Part shown: positions 8,754-17,587 of the stretch, piece by piece
Layout: every line of letters starts with the position of its first letter
How positions within the stretch are numbered: the stretch's first letter is position 1
Assembly: GCF_000802965.1 (NCBI RefSeq)
Contig: NZ_JSAK01000027.1
Coordinates: forward strand, 188,051 to 252,050
Direction of reading: 5' to 3'
Length of the DNA stretch: 64,000 nt
From: Pseudomonas fluorescens
GTDB taxonomy: Bacteria > Pseudomonadota > Gammaproteobacteria > Pseudomonadales > Pseudomonadaceae
Made by a program: the position numbers and the translations under genes
The notes under the pieces: model-generated
Database searches by the model: none
What the model was told of the DNA's origin: nothing
What the model saw: the letters and a program-made list of their open reading frames with translations, nothing else

Positions 8754-9212
8754 ATGCTCTTACAACGCATTTTTGCTTCGGTGCTGTTGCTGGCCTGCCT
8801 CAGCCTGGTGGCGATGGCCATACCTTACCAGGCGCCTTTTTCCTACGAACCTATCGGCCCGCGTGCCTTTCCCCTGTTGATGCTGGGGCTGATGGGCCTC
8901 GCGCTGGTGTACATGGTGTTTCGCCCTTCGCCGATCAAGCACACCGATGAAGATCCACCGATGGATCGTGAAACCCTGACCAAAATCGGTGTGTGCGTCC
9001 TGTTGTTGCTGGTTTTTGCCGGGCTGTTCGAACCGCTGGGCTTCATCCTCAGCAGCATGCTGGTTGGCATTCCGATGGCGCGCCTGTACGGCGGGCGCTG
9101 GTTGCCGGGCGTCGTGATCATCAGCCTGATGAGCGTCGGCCTGTACCTGCTGTTCGACAAAGTCATGGACGTGCCACTGCCTCTGGGCCTGCTCGACGTT
9201 CTGGAGAACTGA
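8754..9212 (+). CDS. tctB: tripartite tricarboxylate transporter small membrane subunit TctB
   Basis: A 152-aa protein with four hydrophobic helices: near residues 5-25, 38-55, 80-100 and 115-140. It is the small membrane subunit that pairs with TctA. AGGAG precedes the start by 6 bases. It sits 58 bp after tctC and ends one base before the tctA start, forming a tight operon. A GC-rich inverted sequence (GGCTGCGGCTCCG) fills the tctC-tctB gap. Confidence 0.9.
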   Translation: MLLQRIFASVLLLACLSLVAMAIPYQAPFSYEPIGPRAFPLLMLGLMGLALVYMVFRPSPIKHTDEDPPMDRETLTKIGVCVLLLLVFAGLFEPLGFILSSMLVGIPMARLYGGRWLPGVVIISLMSVGLYLLFDKVMDVPLPLGLLDVLEN

Positions 9213-9213
9213 T

Positions 9214-10728
9214 ATGGATACCCTTGGTTATTTGAGTCACGGCTTCGGCGTCGCACTGACCCCTTACAACCTGGTGACCGCGCTCAGCGGCACATTGATC
9301 GGTACCGTCGTCGGCCTGCTGCCGGGGCTGGGGCCGATCAACGGCGTGGCGTTGCTGATCCCGATTGCCTTCGCACTGGGCCTGCCACCGGAGTCGGCGC
9401 TGATCCTGCTGGCGGCGGTGTACCTGGGTTGCGAATACGGCGGCCGCATCAGTTCGATCCTGCTGAACATTCCCGGCGAAGCCTCCACCGTGATGACGAC
9501 GCTCGACGGCTACCCGATGGCCCGTCAAGGCCTGGCCGGTGTGGCGCTGTCGCTGTCGGCCTGGAGTTCGTTCATCGGCGCGTTCATCGCCACCTGCGGC
9601 ATGGTGGTGTTCGCGCCGATACTGGCGAAATGGGCAATTGCCTTTGGCCCGGCGGAATACTTCGTGCTGATGGTGTTTGCGATTGTCTGTCTGGGCGGAA
9701 TGGCCGGCGATCGTCCGCTCAAGACCTTTATCGCCGCACTGATCGGGCTGTTCCTGTCGACGGTCGGCATTGATGCCAACAGCGGTGTGTACCGCTTCAC
9801 CGGCGACAACATCCACCTCACCGACGGCATTCAATTCGTGGTGCTGGTGCTGGGCCTGTTTTCCATCAGCGAAATCCTTCTGCTGCTGGAAAAAACCCAC
9901 CGTGGCCAGGAAGCCTTCCAGGCCACCGGGCGCATGCTGTTCAACTTCAAGGAAGCCGCTTCGGTGTTCTGGGTGAACATGCGTTGTGGTGTGCTCGGCT
10001 TCATCATGGGCGTACTGCCGGGAGCCGGTGCGACGCTGGCCAGTGCCGTGGCTTACATGACCGAGAAACGTATTGCCGGCCCAAGCGGTAAATTCGGCCA
10101 GGGCGACAAGCGCGGCCTCGCAGCCCCGGAAACCGCCATCGGTGCCGAAGCCTGCGGCGCGCTGGTGCCGATGCTGACCCTCGGCGTTCCAGGTTCTGGC
10201 ACCACGGCGGTGATGATCGGCGCACTGTCGCTGTACAACATCACGCCAGGTCCGCTGCTGTTTCAACAGCAACCGGACATCGTCTGGGGCCTGATCGCGT
10301 CGTTATTCATCGCCAACATCATGCTGGTGATCCTCAATATCCCGATGATCCGCATCTTTACCATAATCCTTGCCGTACCGAACTGGGCACTGGTGCCTAT
10401 GATCGCGATCATCACTGCGATCGGCGTGTACGCGGTGCATGCCACCACGTTCGACCTGTTCCTGATGATCGGTATCGGCATCTTCGGCTACATCCTGCGC
10501 AAGCTGGACTTCCCGTTGTCGCCGGTGCTGCTGGGTTTCATCCTGGGCGGCTTGATGGAACAGAACCTGCGCCGGGCGCTGTCGATCTCCAACGGCTCGC
10601 TGGACATCCTCTGGTCCAGCGGGATCACCGTCGGTGTCTGGGCGTTGATCGTGGTCATGCTGCTGGTGCCGGTCGTGCGCATCTGGCGCAAACGCTCGGC
10701 CGCGCAACGCGCAATTGCCGATGTCTGA
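9214..10728 (+). CDS. tctA: tripartite tricarboxylate transporter large permease TctA
   Basis: A 504-aa polytopic membrane protein with about 12 helices, matching TctA length. The duplicated family motif is visible twice, as GLLPGLGPINGVALLIP near residue 37 and GVLPGAGATLASAVAYM near 267, along with LGVPGSGTTAVMIGAL. It forms the sodium- or proton-driven transport channel with TctB and TctC. It overlaps the next gene by 8 bp. Confidence 0.95.
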   Translation: MDTLGYLSHGFGVALTPYNLVTALSGTLIGTVVGLLPGLGPINGVALLIPIAFALGLPPESALILLAAVYLGCEYGGRISSILLNIPGEASTVMTTLDGYPMARQGLAGVALSLSAWSSFIGAFIATCGMVVFAPILAKWAIAFGPAEYFVLMVFAIVCLGGMAGDRPLKTFIAALIGLFLSTVGIDANSGVYRFTGDNIHLTDGIQFVVLVLGLFSISEILLLLEKTHRGQEAFQATGRMLFNFKEAASVFWVNMRCGVLGFIMGVLPGAGATLASAVAYMTEKRIAGPSGKFGQGDKRGLAAPETAIGAEACGALVPMLTLGVPGSGTTAVMIGALSLYNITPGPLLFQQQPDIVWGLIASLFIANIMLVILNIPMIRIFTIILAVPNWALVPMIAIITAIGVYAVHATTFDLFLMIGIGIFGYILRKLDFPLSPVLLGFILGGLMEQNLRRALSISNGSLDILWSSGITVGVWALIVVMLLVPVVRIWRKRSAAQRAIADV

Positions 10729-11764
10729 TCGAACACCGTTCAAAGCCTGGTGGGGCACCCCGCTGGTCGGCCTGCTGGGCGGTTTCCTCGCCAGCCAGGT
10801 CGGCTGGCCTTTGCCGTGGATGGTCGGCTCGTTGTTGGCGATAATCCTCGTTCGCTGCCTGACACCCTGGCAACTGGCGGAAATCCCTGGCGGCCGCAAA
10901 TGCGGCCAGTGGGTTGTCGGGATCGGCATCGGCCTGCACTTCACCCCGGTGGTGATGGAACAGGTTCTGAGTCATTTCGGTTTGATTTTCTTTGGTGCGT
11001 TGGTCACCAGCTTGTCCGCTGTGGTCGGGGTCTGGTTGATGCGCCGCACCGGGGAGGATCGCGCCACTGCGTTTTTCTCCAGCATGCCCGGCGGTTCCGG
11101 GGAGATGGTCAACCTCGGCGCCCGCAATGGTGCGGTGCTCAGCCGTGTGGCGGCGGGGCAGAGTTTGCGGGTGTTGGTGGTGGTGCTCTGCGTGCCGGCG
11201 GCGTTCAAGTATTTGTTGGGCGACGGTGCGCCGGTGCTGCATGCCACTGCTGTGGACTGGCGCTGGCTGGCTCTGCTGTTCCCCGCTGGTGCTTTGGCGG
11301 CGTGGATCTGGGAGCGATTGCGTCAGCCCAATCCTTGGCTGTTTGGACCATTGCTGCTCAGTGCAGCGGTGAGTATCGGTTGGGATCTGCATATCGGGTT
11401 GCCCAACGGAGGCAGCCAGATCGGCCAATGGCTGATCGGCAGCGGGTTGGGCTGTCACTTCAACCGGCAGTTTTTCCGGCGTGCGCCTTCGTTCATGGGG
11501 CGGACGTTGATCGGCACGGTGTTGACCATGCTGATCGCCTCGGCGGCGGCATTAGGGTTGAGTGCGTTAACCCATCTGGATCTGCGCTCGCTGACGCTGG
11601 GCATGATGCCCGGCGGGATTGCGGAGATGAGCCTGACGGCAGAGACCCTGCAATTGTCGGTGCCGTTGGTGACGGCGATGCAGGTGATGCGGCTGTTGTT
11701 TGTGTTGTTTCTGGCGGAGCCGTTGTTCAAGTATTGGAACCGAAATCCCGATTCAGACAGTTAG
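10721..11764 (+). CDS. AbrB-family membrane protein (PF05145)
   Basis: A 347-aa membrane protein of the family often mis-named AbrB regulator or ammonia monooxygenase. It has two internal repeats of about 170 residues, each with a MPGG motif: MPGGSGEMVNLGA near 115 and MMPGGIAEMSLTAET near 295. The molecular function of the family is unknown. It starts inside the 3' end of tctA, so it is made together with the citrate-type transporter and may be an accessory transport protein. Family call is firm; role is inferred from context only. Confidence 0.8.
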   Translation: MSDRTPFKAWWGTPLVGLLGGFLASQVGWPLPWMVGSLLAIILVRCLTPWQLAEIPGGRKCGQWVVGIGIGLHFTPVVMEQVLSHFGLIFFGALVTSLSAVVGVWLMRRTGEDRATAFFSSMPGGSGEMVNLGARNGAVLSRVAAGQSLRVLVVVLCVPAAFKYLLGDGAPVLHATAVDWRWLALLFPAGALAAWIWERLRQPNPWLFGPLLLSAAVSIGWDLHIGLPNGGSQIGQWLIGSGLGCHFNRQFFRRAPSFMGRTLIGTVLTMLIASAAALGLSALTHLDLRSLTLGMMPGGIAEMSLTAETLQLSVPLVTAMQVMRLLFVLFLAEPLFKYWNRNPDSDS

Positions 11765-11768
11765 ACCG

Positions 11769-11900
11769 GTGGCGAGGGAGCTTGCTCCCGCTCGACTGCG
11801 CAGCAGTCGTAAAACCTATGTGCGCGGTCTGTCAGAAGAAATCAGGTAACAGGATTTGGGGCTGCTTCGCAGCCCAGCGGGAGCAAGCTCCCTCGCCACA
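11769..11900. repeat. REPIN (GGGAGCTTGCTCCC type)
   Basis: Same family as the element at 5134. The inverted arms GGTGGCGAGGGAGCTTGCTC and GAGCAAGCTCCCTCGCCACA flank a spacer. It lies between the convergent AbrB-family gene and ung. Confidence 0.85.
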
Positions 11901-11919
11901 AAAGCCCCTATCCCCACCT

Positions 11920-12612
11920 TCAAACCGGCGGCAATCGCCACTCGATCGGCGTTTCGCCATTCTGTTCCAGAAACTTGTTGGTCCGGCTGAAGTGCCCGCA
12001 ACCAAGGAAGCCGCGATAGGCCGACAGTGGCGACGGGTGTACAGAGGTCAGCACCAGATGCTTGGTCGCATCGATCAATTTCTGCTTGCTCTGGGCATGG
12101 GCGCCCCACAGCATGAACACCAGATGCGGCTGCTGCTGGCTGACCACTTCAATGATCCGATCGGTGAAAAACTGCCAGCCCTTGTCCTTGTGCGCGTTGG
12201 CATTGGCACGCTCGACCGTCATGGTGGTGTTAAGCATCAACACGCCCTGATCCGCCCAGCTCTGCAAATAACCATGATTGGGGATGTCGATGTTCAGGTC
12301 GCGCTTCAGTTCTTTATAGATGTTCACCAACGACGGTGGCGCCGGCACGCCCGGTTGTACCGAGAAGCACAAGCCATGGGCCTGGCCCGGGCCGTGATAC
12401 GGGTCCTGACCGAGGATGACGACCTTGACCTTGTCCAGCGGCGTCGAGTTGAGTGCGTTGAAGATCATTGGGCCTGGTGGATAGATCTCCTTGCCGGCCG
12501 CCCGCTCCTCTTGCAGGAAGTTTCGCAACTCCGCCATGTAGGGCTGGTCGAATTCGGCACGCAGTGCCTCCTTCCAGCTCGGTTCGAGTTTGATACGGTC
12601 GTCAGCAGTCAT
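11920..12612 (-). CDS. ung: uracil-DNA glycosylase
   Basis: Family 1 uracil-DNA glycosylase, 230 aa, which removes uracil from DNA to start base excision repair. The catalytic water-activating motif GQDPYHG is at residues 68-74 with D70, and the uracil-binding loop HPSPLSAYRG is near the C-terminus. The start at 12612 (MTADDRIKLEPSW) matches known Pseudomonas Ung. An in-frame ATG two codons upstream (12618) is also possible, and no strong ribosome site separates them. Confidence 0.96.
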   Translation of the reverse strand: MTADDRIKLEPSWKEALRAEFDQPYMAELRNFLQEERAAGKEIYPPGPMIFNALNSTPLDKVKVVILGQDPYHGPGQAHGLCFSVQPGVPAPPSLVNIYKELKRDLNIDIPNHGYLQSWADQGVLMLNTTMTVERANANAHKDKGWQFFTDRIIEVVSQQQPHLVFMLWGAHAQSKQKLIDATKHLVLTSVHPSPLSAYRGFLGCGHFSRTNKFLEQNGETPIEWRLPPV

Positions 12613-12744
12613 GGTCATACCCGGAAAAATCAATGGGGCGAACCCTAGGAAAGCCCACAACGCTTGTCAATTGATCTGACGCAGATCCGGCACTTTCCCA
12701 CACAGCGATCATACTTAACCCTCAAATTCCCGATCGAGGTCACG

Positions 12745-13857
12745 ATGAATCTGCACTTCGAAGAACTCACCGGCACCGACGGCGCCCGCATCGGCGTCGC
12801 CACGCTGGATGCCGAAAAGTCGCTGAACGCCCTGTCCCTACCGATGATTGGCGCCCTGCGCGATCAGTTGGACGCTTGGGCCAAGGAACCGCAAATCGTC
12901 TGCGTTTTGTTGCGTGGCAATGGCGCCAAGGCTTTCTGCGCCGGCGGTGAAGTACGCCGCCTGGTGGAGGCCTGCCGAGAGCATCCCGGCGAAGTGCCGC
13001 CGTTGGCCGCGCACTTCTTCGCTGCGGAATATCGCCTGGACTTCAGCCTGCACACCTACCCCAAACCGCTGATCTGCTGGGGCCATGGGTATGTGCTCGG
13101 CGGCGGCATGGGCCTGCTGCAGGGAGCGAGTATCCGGATTGTCACGCCGAGCAGTCGACTGGCGATGCCGGAAATCAGCATTGGGCTGTATCCGGACGTC
13201 GGCGCCAGTTGGTTTCTGTCGCGGCTGCCGGGCAAGCTCGGATTGTTTCTCGGCTTGACCGGCGCCCACATGAACGGTCGCGACGCGATTGATCTGGACC
13301 TGGCTGACCGTTTCCTGCTCGATGAACAGCAGGAAGATCTGATTGAAGGCCTGCTGCAATTGAACTGGCAGGAACAGACGCCGATGCAGCTCAACAGTCT
13401 GCTCAAGGCCTTGCAGCAGGAAGCGGTCGCGCAGATGCCGCCAGCCCAATGGCTGCCTCGGCGCCAGCAGATCGACGAATTGCTGGATGTCAGTGATGTG
13501 CGCTGCGCATGGAAGGCCATCAGCCAATTACGTGACAACACCGACATGCTGCTCAGCCGCGCGGCGAAGACCATGAGCGAAGGCTCGCCGCTGACCGCTC
13601 ATCTGGTGTGGGAACAGATCGTCCGCGCCCGGCATATGTCGCTGGCCCAGGTCTTTTTGATGGAATACACCCTGAGCCTCAACTGCTGTCGTCATCCGGA
13701 GTTCAGCGAAGGGGTGCGCGCACGGTTGATCGATAAGGACCAGAAACCCCGCTGGCACTGGCCGGACATTAATAATGTGCCGGATGCCGTGGTGGAGGCG
13801 CATTTCCACAAGGCTTGGGAAGGTCGCCATCCTCTGGCGGATCTTTCGGATTACTGA
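12745..13857 (+). CDS. enoyl-CoA hydratase/isomerase family protein, probable 3-hydroxyisobutyryl-CoA hydrolase
   Basis: A 370-aa crotonase-fold protein, longer than simple enoyl-CoA hydratases and matching the 3-hydroxyisobutyryl-CoA hydrolase subfamily (valine catabolism). Key segments are the oxyanion-hole region GHGYVLGGGMGLLQGAS and the motif MPEISIGLYPDVGASWFLS, characteristic of these hydrolases. The start at 12745 fits the family (MNLHFEELTG). Sub-function is inferred from motif and length. A strong bidirectional terminator follows. Confidence 0.82.
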   Translation: MNLHFEELTGTDGARIGVATLDAEKSLNALSLPMIGALRDQLDAWAKEPQIVCVLLRGNGAKAFCAGGEVRRLVEACREHPGEVPPLAAHFFAAEYRLDFSLHTYPKPLICWGHGYVLGGGMGLLQGASIRIVTPSSRLAMPEISIGLYPDVGASWFLSRLPGKLGLFLGLTGAHMNGRDAIDLDLADRFLLDEQQEDLIEGLLQLNWQEQTPMQLNSLLKALQQEAVAQMPPAQWLPRRQQIDELLDVSDVRCAWKAISQLRDNTDMLLSRAAKTMSEGSPLTAHLVWEQIVRARHMSLAQVFLMEYTLSLNCCRHPEFSEGVRARLIDKDQKPRWHWPDINNVPDAVVEAHFHKAWEGRHPLADLSDY

Positions 13858-13867
13858 AATCCGGGCA

Positions 13868-13901
13868 CAAAAAAGCGGCGCTTGATGCGCCGCTTTTTTT
13901 G
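13868..13901. terminator. bidirectional intrinsic terminator
   Basis: AAAAAAGCGGCGC-TTGAT-GCGCCGCTTTTTTT forms a perfect 7-bp GC stem with A and T runs on both sides, serving both convergent neighbours. Confidence 0.92.
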
Positions 13902-13910
13902 TTTGCGTGA

Positions 13911-14393
13911 TTAACGGTAGTTGCCCCGGCCGTTGTGATCGCCACGTCCGTCGTGGTTACTTCGGTTGTTGTTGTCACCGCGTCCGCTGTGATTGTTGTT
14001 GCGTCCGCCACGGTAATCATTGTTCCAGCCGCCACGGTTACGGCCGTCCCAACCTTGATTTTGATGTGCCCGGTAATCGGGTCGGGCCTGATGATAACGA
14101 GGTGCCGGTTGGTAATAGCGCGGTGCCGGTTGATAGACCCGCGGCTGGTGGTAATAGCGCGGGGTTGGCTGGTAATAGCGCGCTGGCGGCGCGTAATACC
14201 GGCGCGGTGGCGTGTAGTAACCGCCGCCGTTGGAATAGTAAGAGTTGCCGCCCGCGTAATAAGGCGCTGGCGAGGTGTAAACCTCTGAACTGTAGTAACT
14301 GGCTCCTCCATCGGAATACGGTACGCACCCACCCAGGGACAATCCCAATACAGCAATCAGTAGAATTCGGCGCAGCGTTTTTTGGTCGAGCAT
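13911..14393 (-). CDS. Tyr/Pro-rich low-complexity lipoprotein
   Basis: A 160-aa predicted lipoprotein. The signal sequence ends in the lipobox LSLGGC with C23 as lipid anchor. The mature part is low complexity: tyrosine-paired repeats such as PRYYQPAPRYY between about residues 40 and 105, then a Gly/Asn/Arg/His-rich tail (GRGDNNNRSNHDGRGD). The function is unknown; a cell-surface or matrix-binding role would be a guess. The start at 14393 is chosen because it places a proper signal peptide, although the frame is open to 14450. Confidence 0.72.
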   Translation of the reverse strand: MLDQKTLRRILLIAVLGLSLGGCVPYSDGGASYYSSEVYTSPAPYYAGGNSYYSNGGGYYTPPRRYYAPPARYYQPTPRYYHQPRVYQPAPRYYQPAPRYHQARPDYRAHQNQGWDGRNRGGWNNDYRGGRNNNHSGRGDNNNRSNHDGRGDHNGRGNYR

Positions 14394-14734
14394 GGCGGCC
14401 TCCTGGACCGCGAGTGAGCCATACCAGCGACGCTGGCAGGCGACAGTCAATTATTCGGTGACTGTCGATAGATCAGACATCAATTTCAATTTCTGGTGCG
14501 CTACCGCAACAAGTTGAAACATCTCGCCGATGAAAGGTTTTTCATCTTCCCAGTCGCAGCAACGATCCATTGCGGTGCGCCGACGCACCATCAAAAGGCA
14601 GCCCAAACCCTCCCCTGCCACCAACCAATCGCCCGACGCCCGTGCCAGAGCGTCTGAGCCGACTTGGCACGGCTCTCGCTTTACCAAATGTGTGCAGGAG
14701 TCATCACCAGGTTCGCGGCACCACAATTTGCAAT

Positions 14735-14850
14735 GGCTGACTAGGGTTCCGGCTCGCTTCGCGAGTGACTGGTCCGAGAGTTGGCGACCTCCAGTTGAGG
14801 TTACACGGCGGGACAAAAGCCCGGGAGACAAGCCACCGTTCGCGGTGCCG
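14735..14850 (+). ncRNA. guanidine-I riboswitch (ykkC class) upstream of the ABC transporter
   Basis: The conserved guanidine-I core is present: CTAGGGTTCC at 14741-14750, CTGGTCCGAGAG near 14769-14780, and ACGGCGGGACAAAAGCCCGG followed by GAGA near 14804-14827. This class binds free guanidinium and turns on genes for its export or breakdown, matching the operon that follows. A UUCG-capped hairpin, CACCG-TTCG-CGGTG (14834-14847), follows the aptamer. Bases 14789-14798 are an exact 10-base complement of the transporter's ribosome-binding region (14874-14883), suggesting translational control. In 14394-14734 I see only the lipoprotein promoter region and a GTGCCA/TGGCAC inverted repeat near 14641-14668. 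Confidence 0.92.
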
Positions 14851-14890
14851 CGTTGCCTTCTGCCCGCCCTCGATCAACTGGAGAACCACC

Positions 14891-15958
14891 ATGTCCCAGA
14901 TTCGTTTATCCGCCCTGCTCGCCGCTGCGTTCGCAGCCCTCGTGAGCTTCTCATCCCAAGCCGCGCAAAAAGACCACTTCAGCGTCTGCTGGACGATCTA
15001 TGCCGGCTGGATGCCCTGGGAATACGCCGGCAGCCAAGGCATCGTCGACAAATGGGCGAAGAAGTACGGCATCAAGATTGATGTGGTGCAGCTCAACGAC
15101 TACGTGGAATCGATCAACCAATACACCGCCGGCCAGTTCGACGGCTGCACCATGACCAACATGGATGCGCTGACCATTCCGGCCGCCGGTGGCGTCGACA
15201 GCACCGCGCTGATCGTCAGCGACTTCTCCAACGGCAATGACGGCATCGTCCTCAAGGGCGAAGGCAAGAAAGTCACCGACCTCAAGGGCATGGACGTCAA
15301 CCTGGTGGAGCTATCAGTTTCCCACTACTTGCTGGCCCGGGCCCTGGATTCGGTGGACCTCACCGAGAAAGACCTGAAAGTGGTCAACACCTCCGACGCC
15401 GATATCTCGGCGGCTTTCAATACCGATCAGGTCAACGCCGTCACCACCTGGAACCCGATGCTCTCGGACATCAAGGCCAAGCCTGCGGTGACCGAAGTGT
15501 TCAACTCCAGCCAGATCCCCGGCGAAATCATGGACATGATGGTGGTCAACAGCGCCACCCTTAAAGACAACCCGGCCCTCGGCAAAGCGCTGACCGGCGC
15601 CTGGTTTGAAGTGGTCGAGTTGATGAACGCGAAAAACGCCGCGAGCAAGGCCGCACTGGAACACATGGCCAAAGCCTCCGGTACCGACCTCGCCGGATTC
15701 CAGGCGCAGCTGGACACCACCAAGTTGTTCGCCACCCCTCAAGAAGCCCTGGCCTTCAGCACCAGCAAGCAACTGCCGGAAACCATGCGCAAGGTCGCCG
15801 AGTTCTCCTTCCAGCACGGCTTGCTGGGTGAAGGCGCCAAGGACACCAGCGCGGTCGGCATGGCCTTCGCCAACGGCGTGACCAGCGGCGACAAGGGCAA
15901 CCTCAAGCTGCGCTTCGATCCGAGTTACGTGCAGATGGCCGCTGACGCCAAGCTGTAA
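14891..15958 (+). CDS. ABC transporter substrate-binding protein (probable guanidine/urea-derived ligand)
   Basis: A 355-aa periplasmic binding protein of the NMT1/TauA-like superfamily. The signal peptide covers about residues 1-24 (ending SSQA) and is followed by a ligand-binding start DHFSVCWTIYAGWMPWEYAG. It is the first gene of an operon under a guanidine-I riboswitch and next to a guanidine/urea carboxylase, so it is usually annotated as a putative urea ABC transporter component. The riboswitch suggests guanidine as substrate. The ribosome site CTGGAG at 14878-14883 is complementary to a part of the riboswitch. Confidence 0.85.
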   Translation: MSQIRLSALLAAAFAALVSFSSQAAQKDHFSVCWTIYAGWMPWEYAGSQGIVDKWAKKYGIKIDVVQLNDYVESINQYTAGQFDGCTMTNMDALTIPAAGGVDSTALIVSDFSNGNDGIVLKGEGKKVTDLKGMDVNLVELSVSHYLLARALDSVDLTEKDLKVVNTSDADISAAFNTDQVNAVTTWNPMLSDIKAKPAVTEVFNSSQIPGEIMDMMVVNSATLKDNPALGKALTGAWFEVVELMNAKNAASKAALEHMAKASGTDLAGFQAQLDTTKLFATPQEALAFSTSKQLPETMRKVAEFSFQHGLLGEGAKDTSAVGMAFANGVTSGDKGNLKLRFDPSYVQMAADAKL

Positions 15959-15973
15959 GAAGAGGACCTGGCC

Positions 15974-16789
15974 ATGCGCCTGATCAATCGCCACCCGGAT
16001 CGCCCAAGTCGCCTGTTGTTGGTGATCCTGCCGTTCGCCCTGGTGCTGTTCGCCTATTTCATGGGCTCGGCCGAACGGCTGACGGACAACCCCAACGACA
16101 AGCTGCTGCCGAGCGCCGTGCAAATGACCGACGCCGTGAAGCGCCTGGCTTTCGTCGCCGACAGTCGCACCGGTGAATATCTGCTCTGGCAAGACACCGC
16201 ATCGAGCCTGCGGCGCCTGGCCATCGGCCTTGGCATCAGCGCCCTGGCCGGACTGTGCCTGGGCATGGCTGCAGGCACCCTGCCGCTGTTCGGCGCGCCG
16301 TTGTCGCCGTTGCTGACGGTGCTGTCGATGGTGCCGCCGCTGGCGATCCTGCCGATCCTGTTCATCGTTTTCGGGTTGGGCGAGTTGTCGAAAGTGATGC
16401 TGATCGTCATCGGCATCACCCCGGCGCTGGCCCGTGATCTGGAACAGCGCGCCCGGGAAATCCCCGTGGAATTGCTGATCAAGGCCCAAACCCTCGGTGC
16501 TTCGACTTGGACCCTGATGCTGCGCGTGGTGCTGCCGCAATTACTGCCACGATTGTTGATCTCACTGCGACTGATGCTCGGTTCGGCGTGGCTGTTCCTG
16601 ATTGCCGCCGAAGCCATTGCCTCCACCGACGGGCTCGGTTACCGGATCTTCCTCGTGCGTCGCTACCTGGCGATGGATGTAATTCTGCCGTACGTGGTGT
16701 GGATCACCCTGCTCGCCTGGCTGATGGATTGGGGCCTCAAGCGCCTGACCCAACGTGCGTTCCCTTGGTACGAAGGAGCGCGGGCATGA
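15974..16789 (+). CDS. ABC transporter permease
   Basis: A 271-aa inner-membrane permease of the SsuC/TauC type, with about six helices and the cytoplasmic EAA-loop region ELLIKAQTLGASTWTLMLRVVLP near residue 170. It lies 15 bp after the binding-protein gene and overlaps the ATPase gene by 4 bp (ATGA). It is the membrane channel of the riboswitch-controlled importer. Confidence 0.9.
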   Translation: MRLINRHPDRPSRLLLVILPFALVLFAYFMGSAERLTDNPNDKLLPSAVQMTDAVKRLAFVADSRTGEYLLWQDTASSLRRLAIGLGISALAGLCLGMAAGTLPLFGAPLSPLLTVLSMVPPLAILPILFIVFGLGELSKVMLIVIGITPALARDLEQRAREIPVELLIKAQTLGASTWTLMLRVVLPQLLPRLLISLRLMLGSAWLFLIAAEAIASTDGLGYRIFLVRRYLAMDVILPYVVWITLLAWLMDWGLKRLTQRAFPWYEGARA

Positions 16790-17574
16790 GCTTTATCACG
16801 GTGAAAAACGTCTGGCAGCAATACGCCGATCAGGTGGTGCTCGAAGGGCTGAACCTGAACATCAACGAAGGTGAGTTCTGCACCCTGGTCGGCGCTTCCG
16901 GTTGCGGCAAATCGACCTTCCTGCGTTTGCTGCTGGGTCAGGAACGCGCCAGTCGCGGCGAGATCCTGCTCGACGGCCAACCCTTGGCCGGGGAGCCGGA
17001 TTCCAGTCGTGGCGTGGTGTTCCAGCGCTACTCGGTGTTCCCGCACCTGAGCGTGCTGGACAACGTTGCCCTGGGCCTTGAATTGCCACGCTCGCCGCTG
17101 CTGGGTCGGTTGTTCGGCAGCGCCAAACGCGAGGCACGCGAGCAGGCGTCGGTGCTGCTGCACAAAGTCGGCCTCGGGCACTCGCTGGACAAGTACCCGG
17201 CGCAGCTCTCCGGCGGCATGCAGCAACGGCTGGCCATCGCCCAGGCGCTGATCATGAAGCCGCGGGTGTTGTTGCTCGACGAACCGTTCGGCGCCCTCGA
17301 TCCGGGCATCCGCAAAGACATGCACGCCTTGTTGCTGGAACTGTGGCGCGAGACGCAACTGACGGTGTTCATGGTCACCCATGACCTGTCCGAAGGTTTC
17401 AGCCTCGGCACCCGTTTGCTGGTGTTCGACAAGGTCCGCGTCGACCCGCATGCCCCGGGTGCCTATGGCGCCCGCATCACTTACGACATCCCTTTGAACA
17501 GCGACCGCCGCGCCACCCGTGCCCCCGTCGACGCCTTGCCGGTGCCACTGGCGGGCACGCTTCGTATCGCTTAG
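16786..17574 (+). CDS. ABC transporter ATP-binding protein
   Basis: A 262-aa ATPase subunit with Walker A GASGCGKST near residue 37, the ABC signature LSGGMQQR, Walker B LLLDEPFGALD and the switch histidine in FMVTHDLSEG. The frame stays open upstream inside the permease gene, but the ATGA overlap at 16786 and the sequence MSFITVKNVWQQYA fix the start. It completes the importer with the two genes before it. Confidence 0.92.
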   Translation: MSFITVKNVWQQYADQVVLEGLNLNINEGEFCTLVGASGCGKSTFLRLLLGQERASRGEILLDGQPLAGEPDSSRGVVFQRYSVFPHLSVLDNVALGLELPRSPLLGRLFGSAKREAREQASVLLHKVGLGHSLDKYPAQLSGGMQQRLAIAQALIMKPRVLLLDEPFGALDPGIRKDMHALLLELWRETQLTVFMVTHDLSEGFSLGTRLLVFDKVRVDPHAPGAYGARITYDIPLNSDRRATRAPVDALPVPLAGTLRIA

Positions 17575-17587
17575 AGGAATTTTGAAA

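Noticed and set aside
10750..12648. 632-codon plus-strand frame running through the AbrB-family gene, a REPIN and ung
   Set aside because: It crosses a REPIN and is antisense to ung; no domain was seen, while the genes in the other frames are clear.
14640..14669. GTGCCA...TGGCAC hairpin as a transcription terminator before the riboswitch
   Set aside because: It has a long loop and no T run; probably incidental.
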